Positions 16,019 to 24,230 are shown, counted from the first letter of the stretch. The stretch: 27,808 bases of DNA from Microcaldota archaeon (GCA_021821605.1 JAKACG010000003.1:1-27808); one strand, 5' to 3'. The notes: generated by a model not told the origin, from the sequence alone. Numbers and translations are program-made.

Positions 16019-16177
16019 ATGCCAATAAAAATAAGTGAGTTTAAAGGACACCCAATAGTAAGTCTGCTTAAGGATGAGAATGATGCTAGACCATTTACGT
16101 TTGGCCTTACAAAAGCAAGACTGATTATTGAAAACATAGATGCGATTAAAGAGTTTGTAGAAAAAAATACAAAGTAA
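16019..16177 (+). CDS. small conserved-looking protein of 52 residues
   Basis: An uninterrupted 52-codon frame from ATG 16019 to TAA 16177. The product begins MPIKISEFKGHPIVSLLKDE and continues DARPFTFGLTKARLIIENID, ending in an amphipathic helix with KEFVEKN. Strand-turn-strand-helix character and the FTFGLTKARLIIENI pattern resemble short conserved proteins seen widely in prokaryotes (from memory, no function known). A weak TTGAT precedes the ATG. The opposite strand is also open across the region, but its translation is Cys/Tyr/Phe-rich noise. It is flanked by divergent and convergent neighbours, so it is probably a single-gene transcript. Confidence 0.7.
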   Translation: MPIKISEFKGHPIVSLLKDENDARPFTFGLTKARLIIENIDAIKEFVEKNTK

Positions 16178-16246
16178 GCACAGTATTTTTAGCATATACG
16201 TACTCAGAGTAAAGAGTATTACAAATTATAAGTTTTTTACTTAAAA

Positions 16247-16669
16247 TTATTGATATTTTTTTAGTACTGCCATGCGCTCTTCAAATTCCTTTTTAGATAT
16301 ATCACCGTTAGCATACCTTCTTTTGAGTATAGAGATTTCATCTGACCCAAAATTATGCCTGCGGCGCCTGCCCATATTAGGATATGAACAGCTAAAGAAC
16401 CAGCTAATACACCAATAAATCACAAATATGAATATTATGAAGCCAAATAAATTCCAGAAAAAGCTCCAGCTAATTGAAAAAATATTTGAAAAATTTGAAG
16501 AACTATAAAATATCAAAATAAATATAACTATACCCAAAAATATTGGAAGTATTGGAGGAATATAGAAATTTTTTCTTTTTGAACAACTACAATTGCAATT
16601 AACTCCGCATTTACAGTCATCACTACAGTCACATTTGTCTTTTTTCTCGTTTGGCATGTTGTTCATCAT
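16247..16669 (-). CDS. Cys-rich N-terminus, two membrane spans, C-terminal SHOCT domain
   Basis: A 140-residue membrane protein in three parts. Residues 13-30 form a dense cysteine cluster (CDCSDDCKCGVNCNCSC, eight Cys plus Asp/Lys), likely to bind metal. Two hydrophobic segments follow (about 40-57 and 69-92). After a basic linker (GRRRRHN) comes a SHOCT domain, SILKRRYANGDISKKEFEER, a short helix-loop-helix often found at the C-terminus of small membrane proteins. Two ATGs are adjacent (16669 and 16666), and a third is at 16657. The combination of a metallothionein-like head with SHOCT is unusual. SHOCT modules mediate oligomerisation in some proteins; the role here is unknown. Confidence 0.75.
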   Translation of the reverse strand: MMNNMPNEKKDKCDCSDDCKCGVNCNCSCSKRKNFYIPPILPIFLGIVIFILIFYSSSNFSNIFSISWSFFWNLFGFIIFIFVIYWCISWFFSCSYPNMGRRRRHNFGSDEISILKRRYANGDISKKEFEERMAVLKKYQ

Positions 16670-16730
16670 TAATACTTAACAATGGAGATTTAATAAGGGT
16701 ATAGGTAAATTAACAAATAGTAGGATTTTG

Positions 16731-16894
16731 AAATTGTTGATAAACAATTTTTCCATTTTTCCTTTTCCATTATGACAAGAGATTCATCTTATTTGTCTAA
16801 GATTTAGTTTGCCGTCAATATGTAGAGTATTATGCGCGTATGTTAATTTTTTTGTTGTGAATCTTGTCGTGATGGTCTTATTTTGGGATAAGAC
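16731..16894. other. hairpin-rich intergenic segment
   Basis: Between divergent genes lie three perfect inverted repeats: AAATTGTT-GATA-AACAATTT at 16731-16750 (eight pairs, four-base loop), ATCTTA/TAAGAT at 16786-16803 (six pairs) and GTCTTAT/ATAAGAC at 16875-16894 (seven pairs). A longer-range pairing links GACAAGAGATTCA (16774-16786) to TGAATCTTGTC (16858-16868) with a two-base bulge. This could be a small RNA gene or a regulatory region; neither strand encodes a credible protein. Confidence 0.4.
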
Positions 16895-16951
16895 AAAAAG
16901 AGTTCAGAAACATAGTAATTTATATCAGAAATTAAAATACTTATTGATAGC

Positions 16952-17878
16952 ATGCCTAATAAAATCTTAAAAGAAAATTCTATTAATTTTTCACATTATG
17001 CTGGTGCTTTGGCAATATGTTTACGTACCTCGACTAACAATATTTTAAAGCAAGTTCCAGAAAGACCTGTGGAACTTGGAGGTAAAAGAAGAGTTTTTGA
17101 TCTTAACGTATTTGTTTTTGAAAGTTTGCGCACTATTTTAAATAAAAGAGAGTATAAACAAGAAAGTTATACCGCAATGGAAACGTTCAGTAAATATATA
17201 ACAAGAATAGATGATATCATGGATGTTCCAAAACATCCAAAAATGTCTGAATGGAATACAAGTTATAAAATAGATCCAAAGGCAATGAGAATAGTGTCTC
17301 TATTTGTAAAACATACAAAATCAATGGTCAATGAAAGGATTATAACTCAAGAGCAGGCAAAAGAGATATTCAAAGCTGTAGAACAATACAGAAAACAAGC
17401 GCGCAAAGCAGTAAAAGATTTTGAAGAGCTTACTAATCCTAATATTAAGGAAATATTATCGATAAAACATATAACAACAGGAGGCATGGGTGCCATATTG
17501 GCAGACGTATTTTGTATGTGTGAGGGTATTAGTGAAAATCAAAGAAAAATTATTAGAGAAGCATTCTCTAACGCATTCATGGCAACACAGATAGCAGATG
17601 ATATAAATGATTTGAAAAATGATATAGATAATGGAGTTCCAAATATAGCAGCCGCATTAATAAGACAATGTCACAATGATGAAATTGATGTTTTAAATGT
17701 TGAAAAGATGAGTATTAAAACATTCAGAAAATTAGCCCCAAAATCTTATTCTGATCTGATGCAAATCGGAGATAACTACATATCAAGGATACCTAATAAA
17801 CCATATGGATTAGGTGTTTTAAAGGCAGTGCCGTCAATATTTTATAAATTAATAAATTTGACCTCACGTGGAAGTTAA
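16952..17878 (+). CDS. class I isoprenoid-synthase-fold protein, function unknown
   Basis: A 308-residue, mainly helical protein with two aspartate-rich sites in the positions expected for trans-isoprenyl diphosphate or terpene synthases. These are DDIMD (residues 87-91) after FSKYITRI, and ADDINDLKND (Asp216, 217, 220) after FMATQI. The next stretch, NGVPNIAAALIR, resembles class I isoprenoid enzymes. Its overall sequence differs from the polyprenyl synthase at 23358, it lacks a GGKRLRP-like motif (the nearest stretch is ELGGKRRVFD) and the Arg pair after the first Asp motif. A prenyl-diphosphate ligand is likely, but product and reaction are unknown. A squalene/phytoene-type head-to-head enzyme or a degenerate prenyl synthase are the alternatives. 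It is followed by tRNA-Glu on the opposite strand nine bases later. Confidence 0.7.
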   Translation: MPNKILKENSINFSHYAGALAICLRTSTNNILKQVPERPVELGGKRRVFDLNVFVFESLRTILNKREYKQESYTAMETFSKYITRIDDIMDVPKHPKMSEWNTSYKIDPKAMRIVSLFVKHTKSMVNERIITQEQAKEIFKAVEQYRKQARKAVKDFEELTNPNIKEILSIKHITTGGMGAILADVFCMCEGISENQRKIIREAFSNAFMATQIADDINDLKNDIDNGVPNIAAALIRQCHNDEIDVLNVEKMSIKTFRKLAPKSYSDLMQIGDNYISRIPNKPYGLGVLKAVPSIFYKLINLTSRGS

Positions 17879-17887
17879 AATTAATAT

Positions 17888-17961
17888 GCTCCGACTGGGA
17901 TTTGGACCCAGGTTTAAGCCGTGAGAGGGCTTCGTCCTTGACCGGGCTAGACGATCGGAGC
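17888..17961 (-). tRNA. tRNA-Glu (anticodon CTC), no intron
   Basis: A complete 74-base cloverleaf on the minus strand. The acceptor stem GCTCCGA/TCGGAGC pairs over seven bases with discriminator A (17887). The D arm is GTCT/GGAC around an AGCCCGGTCAA loop. The anticodon arm AAGCC/GGCTT closes a CTCTCAC loop whose positions 34-36 are CTC, reading GAG. A four-base variable loop and the T arm CTGGG/CCCAG with loop TCCAAAT follow; TCCAAAT differs from the usual TTCAAAT in one base. The CCA end is not encoded. It lies between convergent and divergent protein genes and probably uses the TATA box at 17991-18000. Confidence 0.95.
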
Positions 17962-17990
17962 CTAAAAAGTATTTAGATATTTGTTAATAA

Positions 17991-18000
17991 TTATATATAA
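17991..18000. promoter_or_regulatory. TATA-box candidate shared by tRNA-Glu and RFC-L
   Basis: TTATATATAA is a perfect palindrome placed about 34 bases ahead of the tRNA-Glu 5' end (minus strand) and about 22 bases ahead of the RFC-L ATG at 18018 (plus strand). One TBP site could therefore serve both directions. RFC-L also has GTGATT at 18010-18015 as a ribosome-binding site. Confidence 0.5.
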
Positions 18001-18017
18001 GCTTTGCTTGTGATTGT

Positions 18018-19238
18018 ATGCTAACAGATAAGTATGTCCCTAACACTATAAATAATATTATTGGAAATAGCGAAGCTATATCAAAACTTTTTGAGTTCGC
18101 TCAGGCAGTCCATGCAAACGCAAAACCTAGACCAATAATGATATTTGGACCTACCGGCACTGGAAAAACCTCAGCTGCACACGCATTAGCTTATGGAAAT
18201 GGATTTGAACTTTTAGAACTTAACGCTAGCGATTATAGGGATGTTACTACTCTTGAAAAGGTCTTACTACCTGCTAGCAGAAGCAAAGGATTATTTAATA
18301 AAAATATATTGATACTCCTTGATGAGATAGATGAACTATCTAAAAAATTAGACGCTGGTGCTGAAAAAATAATCAGAGAACTGATAAAATCATCAAAACA
18401 GCCAGTAATATTTACTGCTACTGATTTTTGGGATAAGGATATAAATTACCTTAGAATGTCTGTTGATAAGGTAGAGTTTAAGAAGGTGCCACCTAAAGAG
18501 ATAGAAAAACTATTGGATAAAATAATTACTGAGGAAAAAGTATCTGTTAAAAAAGAGGTTATAGAAGAGATAGCAAGAAGAAGCGATGGAGATGTAAGAG
18601 GTGCAATAAACGATCTTGAGGCCATGATAGGCGCTAAAGACGAGCTTCTTGAAAATTTAGGCATGCGTGATAGAAAAACAGAGATATTCGGAGTTTTGGA
18701 TAAGATATTTTTATCTGGTAATTTTGATATGGCAAGAAATTCAATGACAAAAAGCGATGTAGATATAGGAATGCTGATAAACTGGATAGATGAAAATATA
18801 ACAAAAAGATACCCTATGAAAAAAGATGTAGAAGAGGCGTACTCCAATCTTTCTTTAGCAAGTAGATTTTATGAAAAAGCTTCAAGGACTAATCATTACG
18901 AGTATTTTAGATATGCAAGTGTATTTGCCTCTTCTGGTATTGCCTTATCAAATAAAGGAAGAACCACAATGCTAAAACAGTACTCTTTTCCATCGAATAT
19001 AAGGTATATGAGCAGTACAAAAGGAGATAGGATAAACTTAAATAGCATAGCTGAAAGATTATCTCCCATCTTACATACAAATAAGAAAAAAATAATAGGT
19101 AGCTACCTACCAATACTAAAAATAGCTATAGAAAACTCTATAAAAAAATACGGAAAAGAGGAAACTCTTAATACAGTTGCCTTCTCAATGGGAATTTTTG
19201 AAGATGATGTAGAGATATTATTAGGTAAAAAACTTTAA
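18018..19238 (+). CDS. replication factor C large subunit
   Basis: A 406-residue AAA+ clamp-loader subunit that helps load PCNA at primer-template junctions. Walker A is GPTGTGKT (residues 44-51), the RFC-specific LLELNASDYRD lies at 65-75, Walker B is LILLDEIDE (about 98-106), and sensor 2-type SDGDVRGAINDLE is near 189. The C-terminal collar domain follows. The chain is shorter than many archaeal RFC-L proteins and ends VEILLGKKL, with no recognisable PCNA-interacting (Q-x-x-hydrophobic-x-x-F-F) peptide. The ATG is supported by GTGATT. It converges on PheT with a three-base gap. RFC small subunit is not in the window. Confidence 0.92.
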   Translation: MLTDKYVPNTINNIIGNSEAISKLFEFAQAVHANAKPRPIMIFGPTGTGKTSAAHALAYGNGFELLELNASDYRDVTTLEKVLLPASRSKGLFNKNILILLDEIDELSKKLDAGAEKIIRELIKSSKQPVIFTATDFWDKDINYLRMSVDKVEFKKVPPKEIEKLLDKIITEEKVSVKKEVIEEIARRSDGDVRGAINDLEAMIGAKDELLENLGMRDRKTEIFGVLDKIFLSGNFDMARNSMTKSDVDIGMLINWIDENITKRYPMKKDVEEAYSNLSLASRFYEKASRTNHYEYFRYASVFASSGIALSNKGRTTMLKQYSFPSNIRYMSSTKGDRINLNSIAERLSPILHTNKKKIIGSYLPILKIAIENSIKKYGKEETLNTVAFSMGIFEDDVEILLGKKL

Positions 19239-19241
19239 ATG

Positions 19242-20882
19242 TTATAAAAGCTCTATTTCAAATCCAATAGAGGGTTCCTCTATTCCAAAGTTACTAAGAA
19301 CAATAGGATGTAGCTCGCCCATTATTCCTAATTCTATGCCATCAATTATTATAGCTGCGCATCTGCCATCTATAAAACTTTTATGCGAAGTCTCTTTTAT
19401 ACTAAAGGAGAATCCCGAAACTGAAAGTATTGATTCAACTATACTTTTTATATCATTAAAATTTGATACGGAGTTAGTGCATATTCCAGCTAGATGATAT
19501 GACTCAATAGGTTTGTTATCATAAATTTTAAAAACCATATCAAGTTCAAAAACTTTCTGTGGCATCTTATCGTGTTTTGATATAGAAATTACATTCAATA
19601 TAGATGGAATAAGCCATGTTCTTGCTATACTTAAGTTTGATGATTTTGCATCTTTTAGTTTTATAAAATCTGTTTTTTGTGGAATATCTAAGTTCATCAT
19701 CAAGAAGTTTCTCTGTTCGTTTGTAAGATAAGTAGACATACTCTCCGTAAATCCAGCACCAACCATAGCATATGAAAGGCCTTCAAATAATTCATGGTTT
19801 TTGCTTAAAGCTCCTGGAAGTATTGATGGCACAGGGATAGGTGAAATATAATCATAACCATATGCTATGCAGATATCTTCTATAATATCTTGTTCGTTTA
19901 TTATATCTGCTCTGTATGATGGTACTTTAAAGCGTATTTTTTTACCTAAAAGTGCAGCTTCATATCCTGCTTTATTTGCAAGTGAGATTATATTATTAAA
20001 TCCTATTTCTATTCCCAATTCTAGCTCTATTTGTAAAAGTGGAATTAGGATATTATTTGTATCAAAATCTGGATATCTTTTGGTTTTTTTGGTGTACTTA
20101 ACATCTATTCCAAAAATATCTCCCCCTATATCAATAAATGTAGTAGCTAAGATATTGGTTATTTTCTCTACAAGATCAGATGAGGTGCCGGTAACCTCAA
20201 TAAATAGATTTTTAGTTGATGGAGTTACCTTTGTCCTTTCTGAGTTTATTATAGGAACTAAAGCAAGAGTGCCTTTTGAGTCCTTTAGAATAGGATATAA
20301 ACCAGATTTAGGCAGCGCGGTTCTGTAGAGTTTTCCCTTTTCAGTATTATCTACAACATCACTATATAGTCTTTGAGAATTGTCCCTTAATGGAATAAAC
20401 TTTTCATCTTCTGACAATATGAATACTATGTCTTTGTCTATAACGTCTAAATTATGAATGCCTATTGACATCTTCTTTCTCATCCTTCCTAGAGTATCTG
20501 AAAGTTTTTCAGAAAAATTAAAGATGTCCGCAAGAGAAACATCTGTCAACAAGATATTTTTTATAACAAAACCAGATATAAAAAGACCGCTCTTTTCTGC
20601 TGTTTTATCTACCGATATTGTCAATGCTGAAGATAGATTTTTTTTATGTAATGAATAATTAAACGTTTTATTTATATGTTGAAAGTTCCTTATAGCACGG
20701 GCAAGTCCCACAGCAGAAAATAAATCAGGCCTATTAGATGTAATTTCTACAGTCAATTCATTAAGATCAGAACGTTCTACCTCAAAACCAAGTTTATATA
20801 TTATTTCTTCAAGATTTTTTTCTTCTATTTTTTTACCTATTAATTTTAGAAGATACTCTCTATTTATTGTTATATTTGGCAT
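19242..20882 (-). CDS. pheT: phenylalanyl-tRNA synthetase beta subunit
   Basis: A 546-residue archaeal/eukaryotic-type beta subunit, which carries editing and tRNA-binding domains while the alpha subunit is catalytic. MPNITINREYLLKLIG at the start and EVERSDLNELTVEITSNRPD (residues about 34-53) are the usual B1 features; SNRPDL is diagnostic. The B5-like YRADIINEQDIIEDICIAYG lies near residue 326, followed by a catalytic-like B6/B7 region. The length fits the archaeal form. The start at 20882 is preceded by GATGATTAT. It follows PheS by four bases, a normal operon pair. Confidence 0.95.
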   Translation of the reverse strand: MPNITINREYLLKLIGKKIEEKNLEEIIYKLGFEVERSDLNELTVEITSNRPDLFSAVGLARAIRNFQHINKTFNYSLHKKNLSSALTISVDKTAEKSGLFISGFVIKNILLTDVSLADIFNFSEKLSDTLGRMRKKMSIGIHNLDVIDKDIVFILSEDEKFIPLRDNSQRLYSDVVDNTEKGKLYRTALPKSGLYPILKDSKGTLALVPIINSERTKVTPSTKNLFIEVTGTSSDLVEKITNILATTFIDIGGDIFGIDVKYTKKTKRYPDFDTNNILIPLLQIELELGIEIGFNNIISLANKAGYEAALLGKKIRFKVPSYRADIINEQDIIEDICIAYGYDYISPIPVPSILPGALSKNHELFEGLSYAMVGAGFTESMSTYLTNEQRNFLMMNLDIPQKTDFIKLKDAKSSNLSIARTWLIPSILNVISISKHDKMPQKVFELDMVFKIYDNKPIESYHLAGICTNSVSNFNDIKSIVESILSVSGFSFSIKETSHKSFIDGRCAAIIIDGIELGIMGELHPIVLSNFGIEEPSIGFEIELL

Positions 20883-20886
20883 ATAA

Positions 20887-22365
20887 TCATCTAAGTTTTC
20901 TTGTCCTTAACCAACTAAGGCCGCTGTTGTAAGGTTCAACTACACTTTTTATGCCATCGTTGTTGATTAGGAGCATTCTTTCTATCCCTAAACCCCACGC
21001 AAGAACGTTTATTTTTCTTCTGCTAATCCCGGTTACCTCTCTTCTTATTATTCCAGAACCCCCAATTTCTAACCAATTTCCATTTTCACCTATTTGGGCG
21101 AATATCTCAGCTCCAGGTTCTACGAATGGAAAGTAAGCAGGCTTAAATCTTATTTTAACCCCAAAGCTCTTGTAAAAATTTGTTAGTGTATCGAATAAGT
21201 TAGCCATAGTAAGATTTTTCCCTATTATTATGCCATCACATTGGTAAAAATCCGTAAGATGCTTATAGTCAAGATTTTCATTTCTAAAAACTCTTCCTAC
21301 GGTGAATAATTTTTGTGGTAGCGCAACCTCTTCTCCAGATAAATATTTTTTCATGAATTCACGTATATAATGAACCGATACACTAGTCATTTGTGTCCTT
21401 AACACTGCAGATTCAGCTTCTTCTTGACTCCATTTTATTTTCCATGAATCTGTATGACTTTTCATTATTGATTTTAAATGCTCTTTGTCATTTATCGGAA
21501 GTTTTGAAGGATTTGATAAATGAAAGGTATCTTGAGCTTCTCTTGCGGGATGATCTTGTGGAACAAAAAGAGAGTCAAAAACCCAAAATGAAGGCTCTAT
21601 TATAGGACCTGAAATTTCGGTAAACCCAAGCCTTGAAAAGGTGTTTTTAACATCATTTAGAAGCAAACGGAGAGGATGTCTCATAGATAATATTTGCTGC
21701 TGCACTGGTATAGAAACATCATACTTTTTAAACTTTTTAGATTCCCAACTTTTTGATACTATAAGTTCCCTGTCTATTTGGTCTATTGAGTTTTCTGATT
21801 CTTCTATAATAGCTTCTGCTCCTTTTTTTGATATTTTTATAATATCTATTATATTTTTATCTTTCACTTCTATTAATTTTCTTGAAGAAAATTCACTTAT
21901 ATATGATAGTTCTTTTGATGAGAAGCTTTCTGTAGAATTTGATTTTTTATGCAATGTGGAAAGAAAAATAGATTCGGCACTTGGAACAGAATACTCTTCA
22001 CCTTTTTTAGTTAGAGAAAGTATACCGTTTTTTATTATTATTAAACCTTTTTTTATGCACCATTGCATGCCTATCCTTTCTTTATCTAACAAAAGTTGTG
22101 ATGCTTTTATTTCTTTGCCGGATTGTAAGGTGTTTATAATCTCATCTTCCGGAAGCATTGATTTTGAGTATGACATCCCTTCCTGGCTTAGAGTAATAGA
22201 ATTATTTTTTTTATATGTCAAATCTAAAAGAGATAGATTAGACAAATTTTCTATAGACCATAGTAATTCATCTTTACCAAGGCCCGACTTTTTTTCGAGC
22301 TCACTGAATGTGATGCTGCTATGTTTTTTCAGTATATTTAAAACCAATAACTCGTATTTATGCAT
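20887..22365 (-). CDS. pheS: phenylalanyl-tRNA synthetase alpha subunit
   Basis: A 492-residue archaeal/eukaryotic-type class II catalytic subunit that charges tRNA-Phe. Residues 1-170 form winged-helix DNA/RNA-binding modules (for example HSSITFSELEKKSGLGKDEL). The catalytic domain has motif 1 around residues 235-262, motif 2 GRVFRNENLDYKHLTDFYQC, and motif 3 AWGLGIERMLL. VPQDHPAREAQDTF is the conserved stretch before the active site. The ATG lies at 22365; a TATA-like TTATAATTTATAAATATA runs 22375-22392, leaving little room for a leader. It precedes PheT in the same operon. Confidence 0.95.
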   Translation of the reverse strand: MHKYELLVLNILKKHSSITFSELEKKSGLGKDELLWSIENLSNLSLLDLTYKKNNSITLSQEGMSYSKSMLPEDEIINTLQSGKEIKASQLLLDKERIGMQWCIKKGLIIIKNGILSLTKKGEEYSVPSAESIFLSTLHKKSNSTESFSSKELSYISEFSSRKLIEVKDKNIIDIIKISKKGAEAIIEESENSIDQIDRELIVSKSWESKKFKKYDVSIPVQQQILSMRHPLRLLLNDVKNTFSRLGFTEISGPIIEPSFWVFDSLFVPQDHPAREAQDTFHLSNPSKLPINDKEHLKSIMKSHTDSWKIKWSQEEAESAVLRTQMTSVSVHYIREFMKKYLSGEEVALPQKLFTVGRVFRNENLDYKHLTDFYQCDGIIIGKNLTMANLFDTLTNFYKSFGVKIRFKPAYFPFVEPGAEIFAQIGENGNWLEIGGSGIIRREVTGISRRKINVLAWGLGIERMLLINNDGIKSVVEPYNSGLSWLRTRKLR

Positions 22366-22374
22366 TAAAACAAC

Positions 22375-22393
22375 ATTATAATTTATAAATATA
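22375..22393 (-). promoter_or_regulatory. TATA-box candidate for pheS-pheT
   Basis: An extended A/T tract (TATATTTATAAATTATAA on the minus strand) centred about 20 bases before the PheS ATG. On the other strand GTATTAAAAG at 22404-22413 may serve the UbiA gene. Confidence 0.4.
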
Positions 22394-22442
22394 CAATAAA
22401 TAAGTATTAAAAGATTCGTTGTTATAACTTTAATTGGTTATT

Positions 22443-23357
22443 ATGATAAAAGATTATTTAATAGAGATATTCGAACCATCTTTGTTGTTCGGACTTCTCT
22501 GTGCGCTCGTTGGCCTTTCAGCAGCTATATATCTTGATTTTACTGCAGGAGTAGTATTAGGGATAGTAGCAATAATAGGTATTGTTATTGCACAGATAGC
22601 AGTGAATTTAATTGATGATTATGTAGATTATAAAATAGGCATAGATAAAGAAACAATCAAAACAAAGTTTAGCGGAGGAAGCTCCCTTGTCGTAGATAAA
22701 AAAGTTAGTACGAATGGTATTCTAATAATAGCAATAATAGCTTTGTTAATTTCAGGAGTATTAGGATTTTATTTATTGCAGTTCTTAAACATTGGAGTAC
22801 TTTACTTAGTTTTAATATTGATAGTTTTCGGAGGCATATCAGTAATATTTTATGCAAAATACTTTACACATGTGCCATTCTTTTCAGAACCTTTTGTAAC
22901 AATTTGCTTTGCTGTTATTGGCATAGGAGTGTATCTTGTTGCTAGCAATTCACTTACAAATGTGCTTTGGGTCTTTTTACTAGTGTGCATACCATCTGGA
23001 TTACAGGTAGGAGTGGCCATGATAGCAAATGAATTACCCGATAGAAAAGCAGATAAAAAATATGGCAGAAGAAATATAGTAATAATGCTATCTAATCAGA
23101 AAAATTATTCAGGTTTATACTTTATATTTCAAGCTATCGGATATCTTTTACTAGGATATGGAATGGTAGAAAGATTTCTGCCAATTACATTTTTAATATT
23201 ATTTGCACTAATACCAGGGATGTATTTAGTAGGAAGAGGAATAGAAAATTATAAAGATCCTAAAACCCATGAAAAGGTAATGGGTTTAAACTCTATTATG
23301 GCATTTCTATATATCTTCCTTTTGAGTTTTGCATTTTTAATTGTAAGAGTTGTTTAA
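22443..23357 (+). CDS. UbiA family prenyltransferase, MenA-like
   Basis: A 304-residue polytopic membrane enzyme with about eight hydrophobic helices. The first Asp-rich motif is NLIDDYVDYKIGIDKE, and the second is ELPDRKADKKYGRR; together they bind the Mg-diphosphate of the prenyl donor. SGGSSLVVDKKVS after the first motif resembles the MenA/quinone branch of the UbiA family more than the digeranylgeranylglyceryl phosphate synthase branch, so prenylation of a quinone precursor ring is likely (inference). The ATG at 22443 is preferred; a TTG at 22434 is also in frame. The stop is followed at once by the polyprenyl diphosphate synthase start, so the pair is translationally linked. Confidence 0.88.
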   Translation: MIKDYLIEIFEPSLLFGLLCALVGLSAAIYLDFTAGVVLGIVAIIGIVIAQIAVNLIDDYVDYKIGIDKETIKTKFSGGSSLVVDKKVSTNGILIIAIIALLISGVLGFYLLQFLNIGVLYLVLILIVFGGISVIFYAKYFTHVPFFSEPFVTICFAVIGIGVYLVASNSLTNVLWVFLLVCIPSGLQVGVAMIANELPDRKADKKYGRRNIVIMLSNQKNYSGLYFIFQAIGYLLLGYGMVERFLPITFLILFALIPGMYLVGRGIENYKDPKTHEKVMGLNSIMAFLYIFLLSFAFLIVRVV

Positions 23358-24230
23358 TTGAGTTACAAAAATGAATATAATGACAAATTTAGCAAGGATA
23401 TTAGAGTTGCGATGGACAAAACATTTAAAAAACTGACAACATTAGAATCCAAAGAGTTTTTTGACAATGAACTTTTTGATGCTTCGATGCATCTTTTAAA
23501 TAAACCAGGAAAAATGCTCAGGCCACTTCTTGTTTTTTTAGGAGCTTCATATTGTGGTATGGATCTTGATGAGGTAATAGACATAGCAGTTTCGATAGAA
23601 CTACTACACACTTCATCATTAATACATGATGATATAATAGACAATGATAATAAAAGAAGAGACATTGACGCAACTCATGTTAAATACGGGCTTGAAATAG
23701 CAATGCTATCTGGAGATGCACTTATATCAAAATCAATACAAAATGCATCGAGGTATGGTAAAAACCTAATAGATATAATGGCAGAAACAGCAATGAAGAT
23801 GTCAGCTGGAGAAGCTATGGACTTTAGATATCAAAGATTAAAAAAAGTACCAGAAATAGAAGAATGCTTAAGGATAATAGAACTTAAAAGCGCTTCACTT
23901 ATATCAACTGCTACTTCAATATCTGGAAAGTATAAAAATAGCAACTTTTCAAGAGAACTTGAGTTATTTGGATTGAATTTGGGAATCGCATTTCAGATAA
24001 AGGATGATATTGAAGACTATTCAGCAATATCAGACAATACTCAAGCAAATTTAGATGCAAATAGACCAAATATAGTAAAAAGCATAATTAAATCTGGAAA
24101 AAATGAGAAAGACGCCATTAAAGAGGCGACGGCAATGAACAAAAAGTACATAAAGGTTGGAATTTCATATCTTGATAAAAATAAATTTGAGATTTTTGAA
24201 AGATATTTGAATATGATAAAGATTGATTAA
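23358..24230 (+). CDS. polyprenyl diphosphate synthase, probable long-chain type
   Basis: A 290-residue trans-isoprenyl diphosphate synthase. KPGKMLRP (residues 49-56) replaces the usual GGKRLRP; the first Asp-rich motif is DDIID at 91-95 followed by Arg-Arg, and the second, FQIKDDIED, ends at residue 220. The residue five before the first motif is Ser86. In archaeal C20 synthases this site is typically bulky (Phe), and shrinking it lengthens the product, so a longer chain suited to a quinone tail is plausible. A TTG at 23358, directly after the UbiA stop, is used; an ATG at 23412 is possible but shortens the conserved N-terminal helix. It ends exactly where the opposing UbiE stop begins. Confidence 0.88.
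   Translation: MSYKNEYNDKFSKDIRVAMDKTFKKLTTLESKEFFDNELFDASMHLLNKPGKMLRPLLVFLGASYCGMDLDEVIDIAVSIELLHTSSLIHDDIIDNDNKRRDIDATHVKYGLEIAMLSGDALISKSIQNASRYGKNLIDIMAETAMKMSAGEAMDFRYQRLKKVPEIEECLRIIELKSASLISTATSISGKYKNSNFSRELELFGLNLGIAFQIKDDIEDYSAISDNTQANLDANRPNIVKSIIKSGKNEKDAIKEATAMNKKYIKVGISYLDKNKFEIFERYLNMIKID

Noticed and set aside
15950..16195. 81-codon minus-strand frame
   Set aside because: It overlaps the better 52-residue plus-strand gene; its translation is Cys/Tyr/Leu-rich with no motif and no ribosome-binding site.
21641..22381. 246-codon plus-strand frame opposite PheS
   Set aside because: It lies wholly antisense to a strongly supported synthetase gene and its Ser/Phe/Ile-rich translation mirrors the coding strand.
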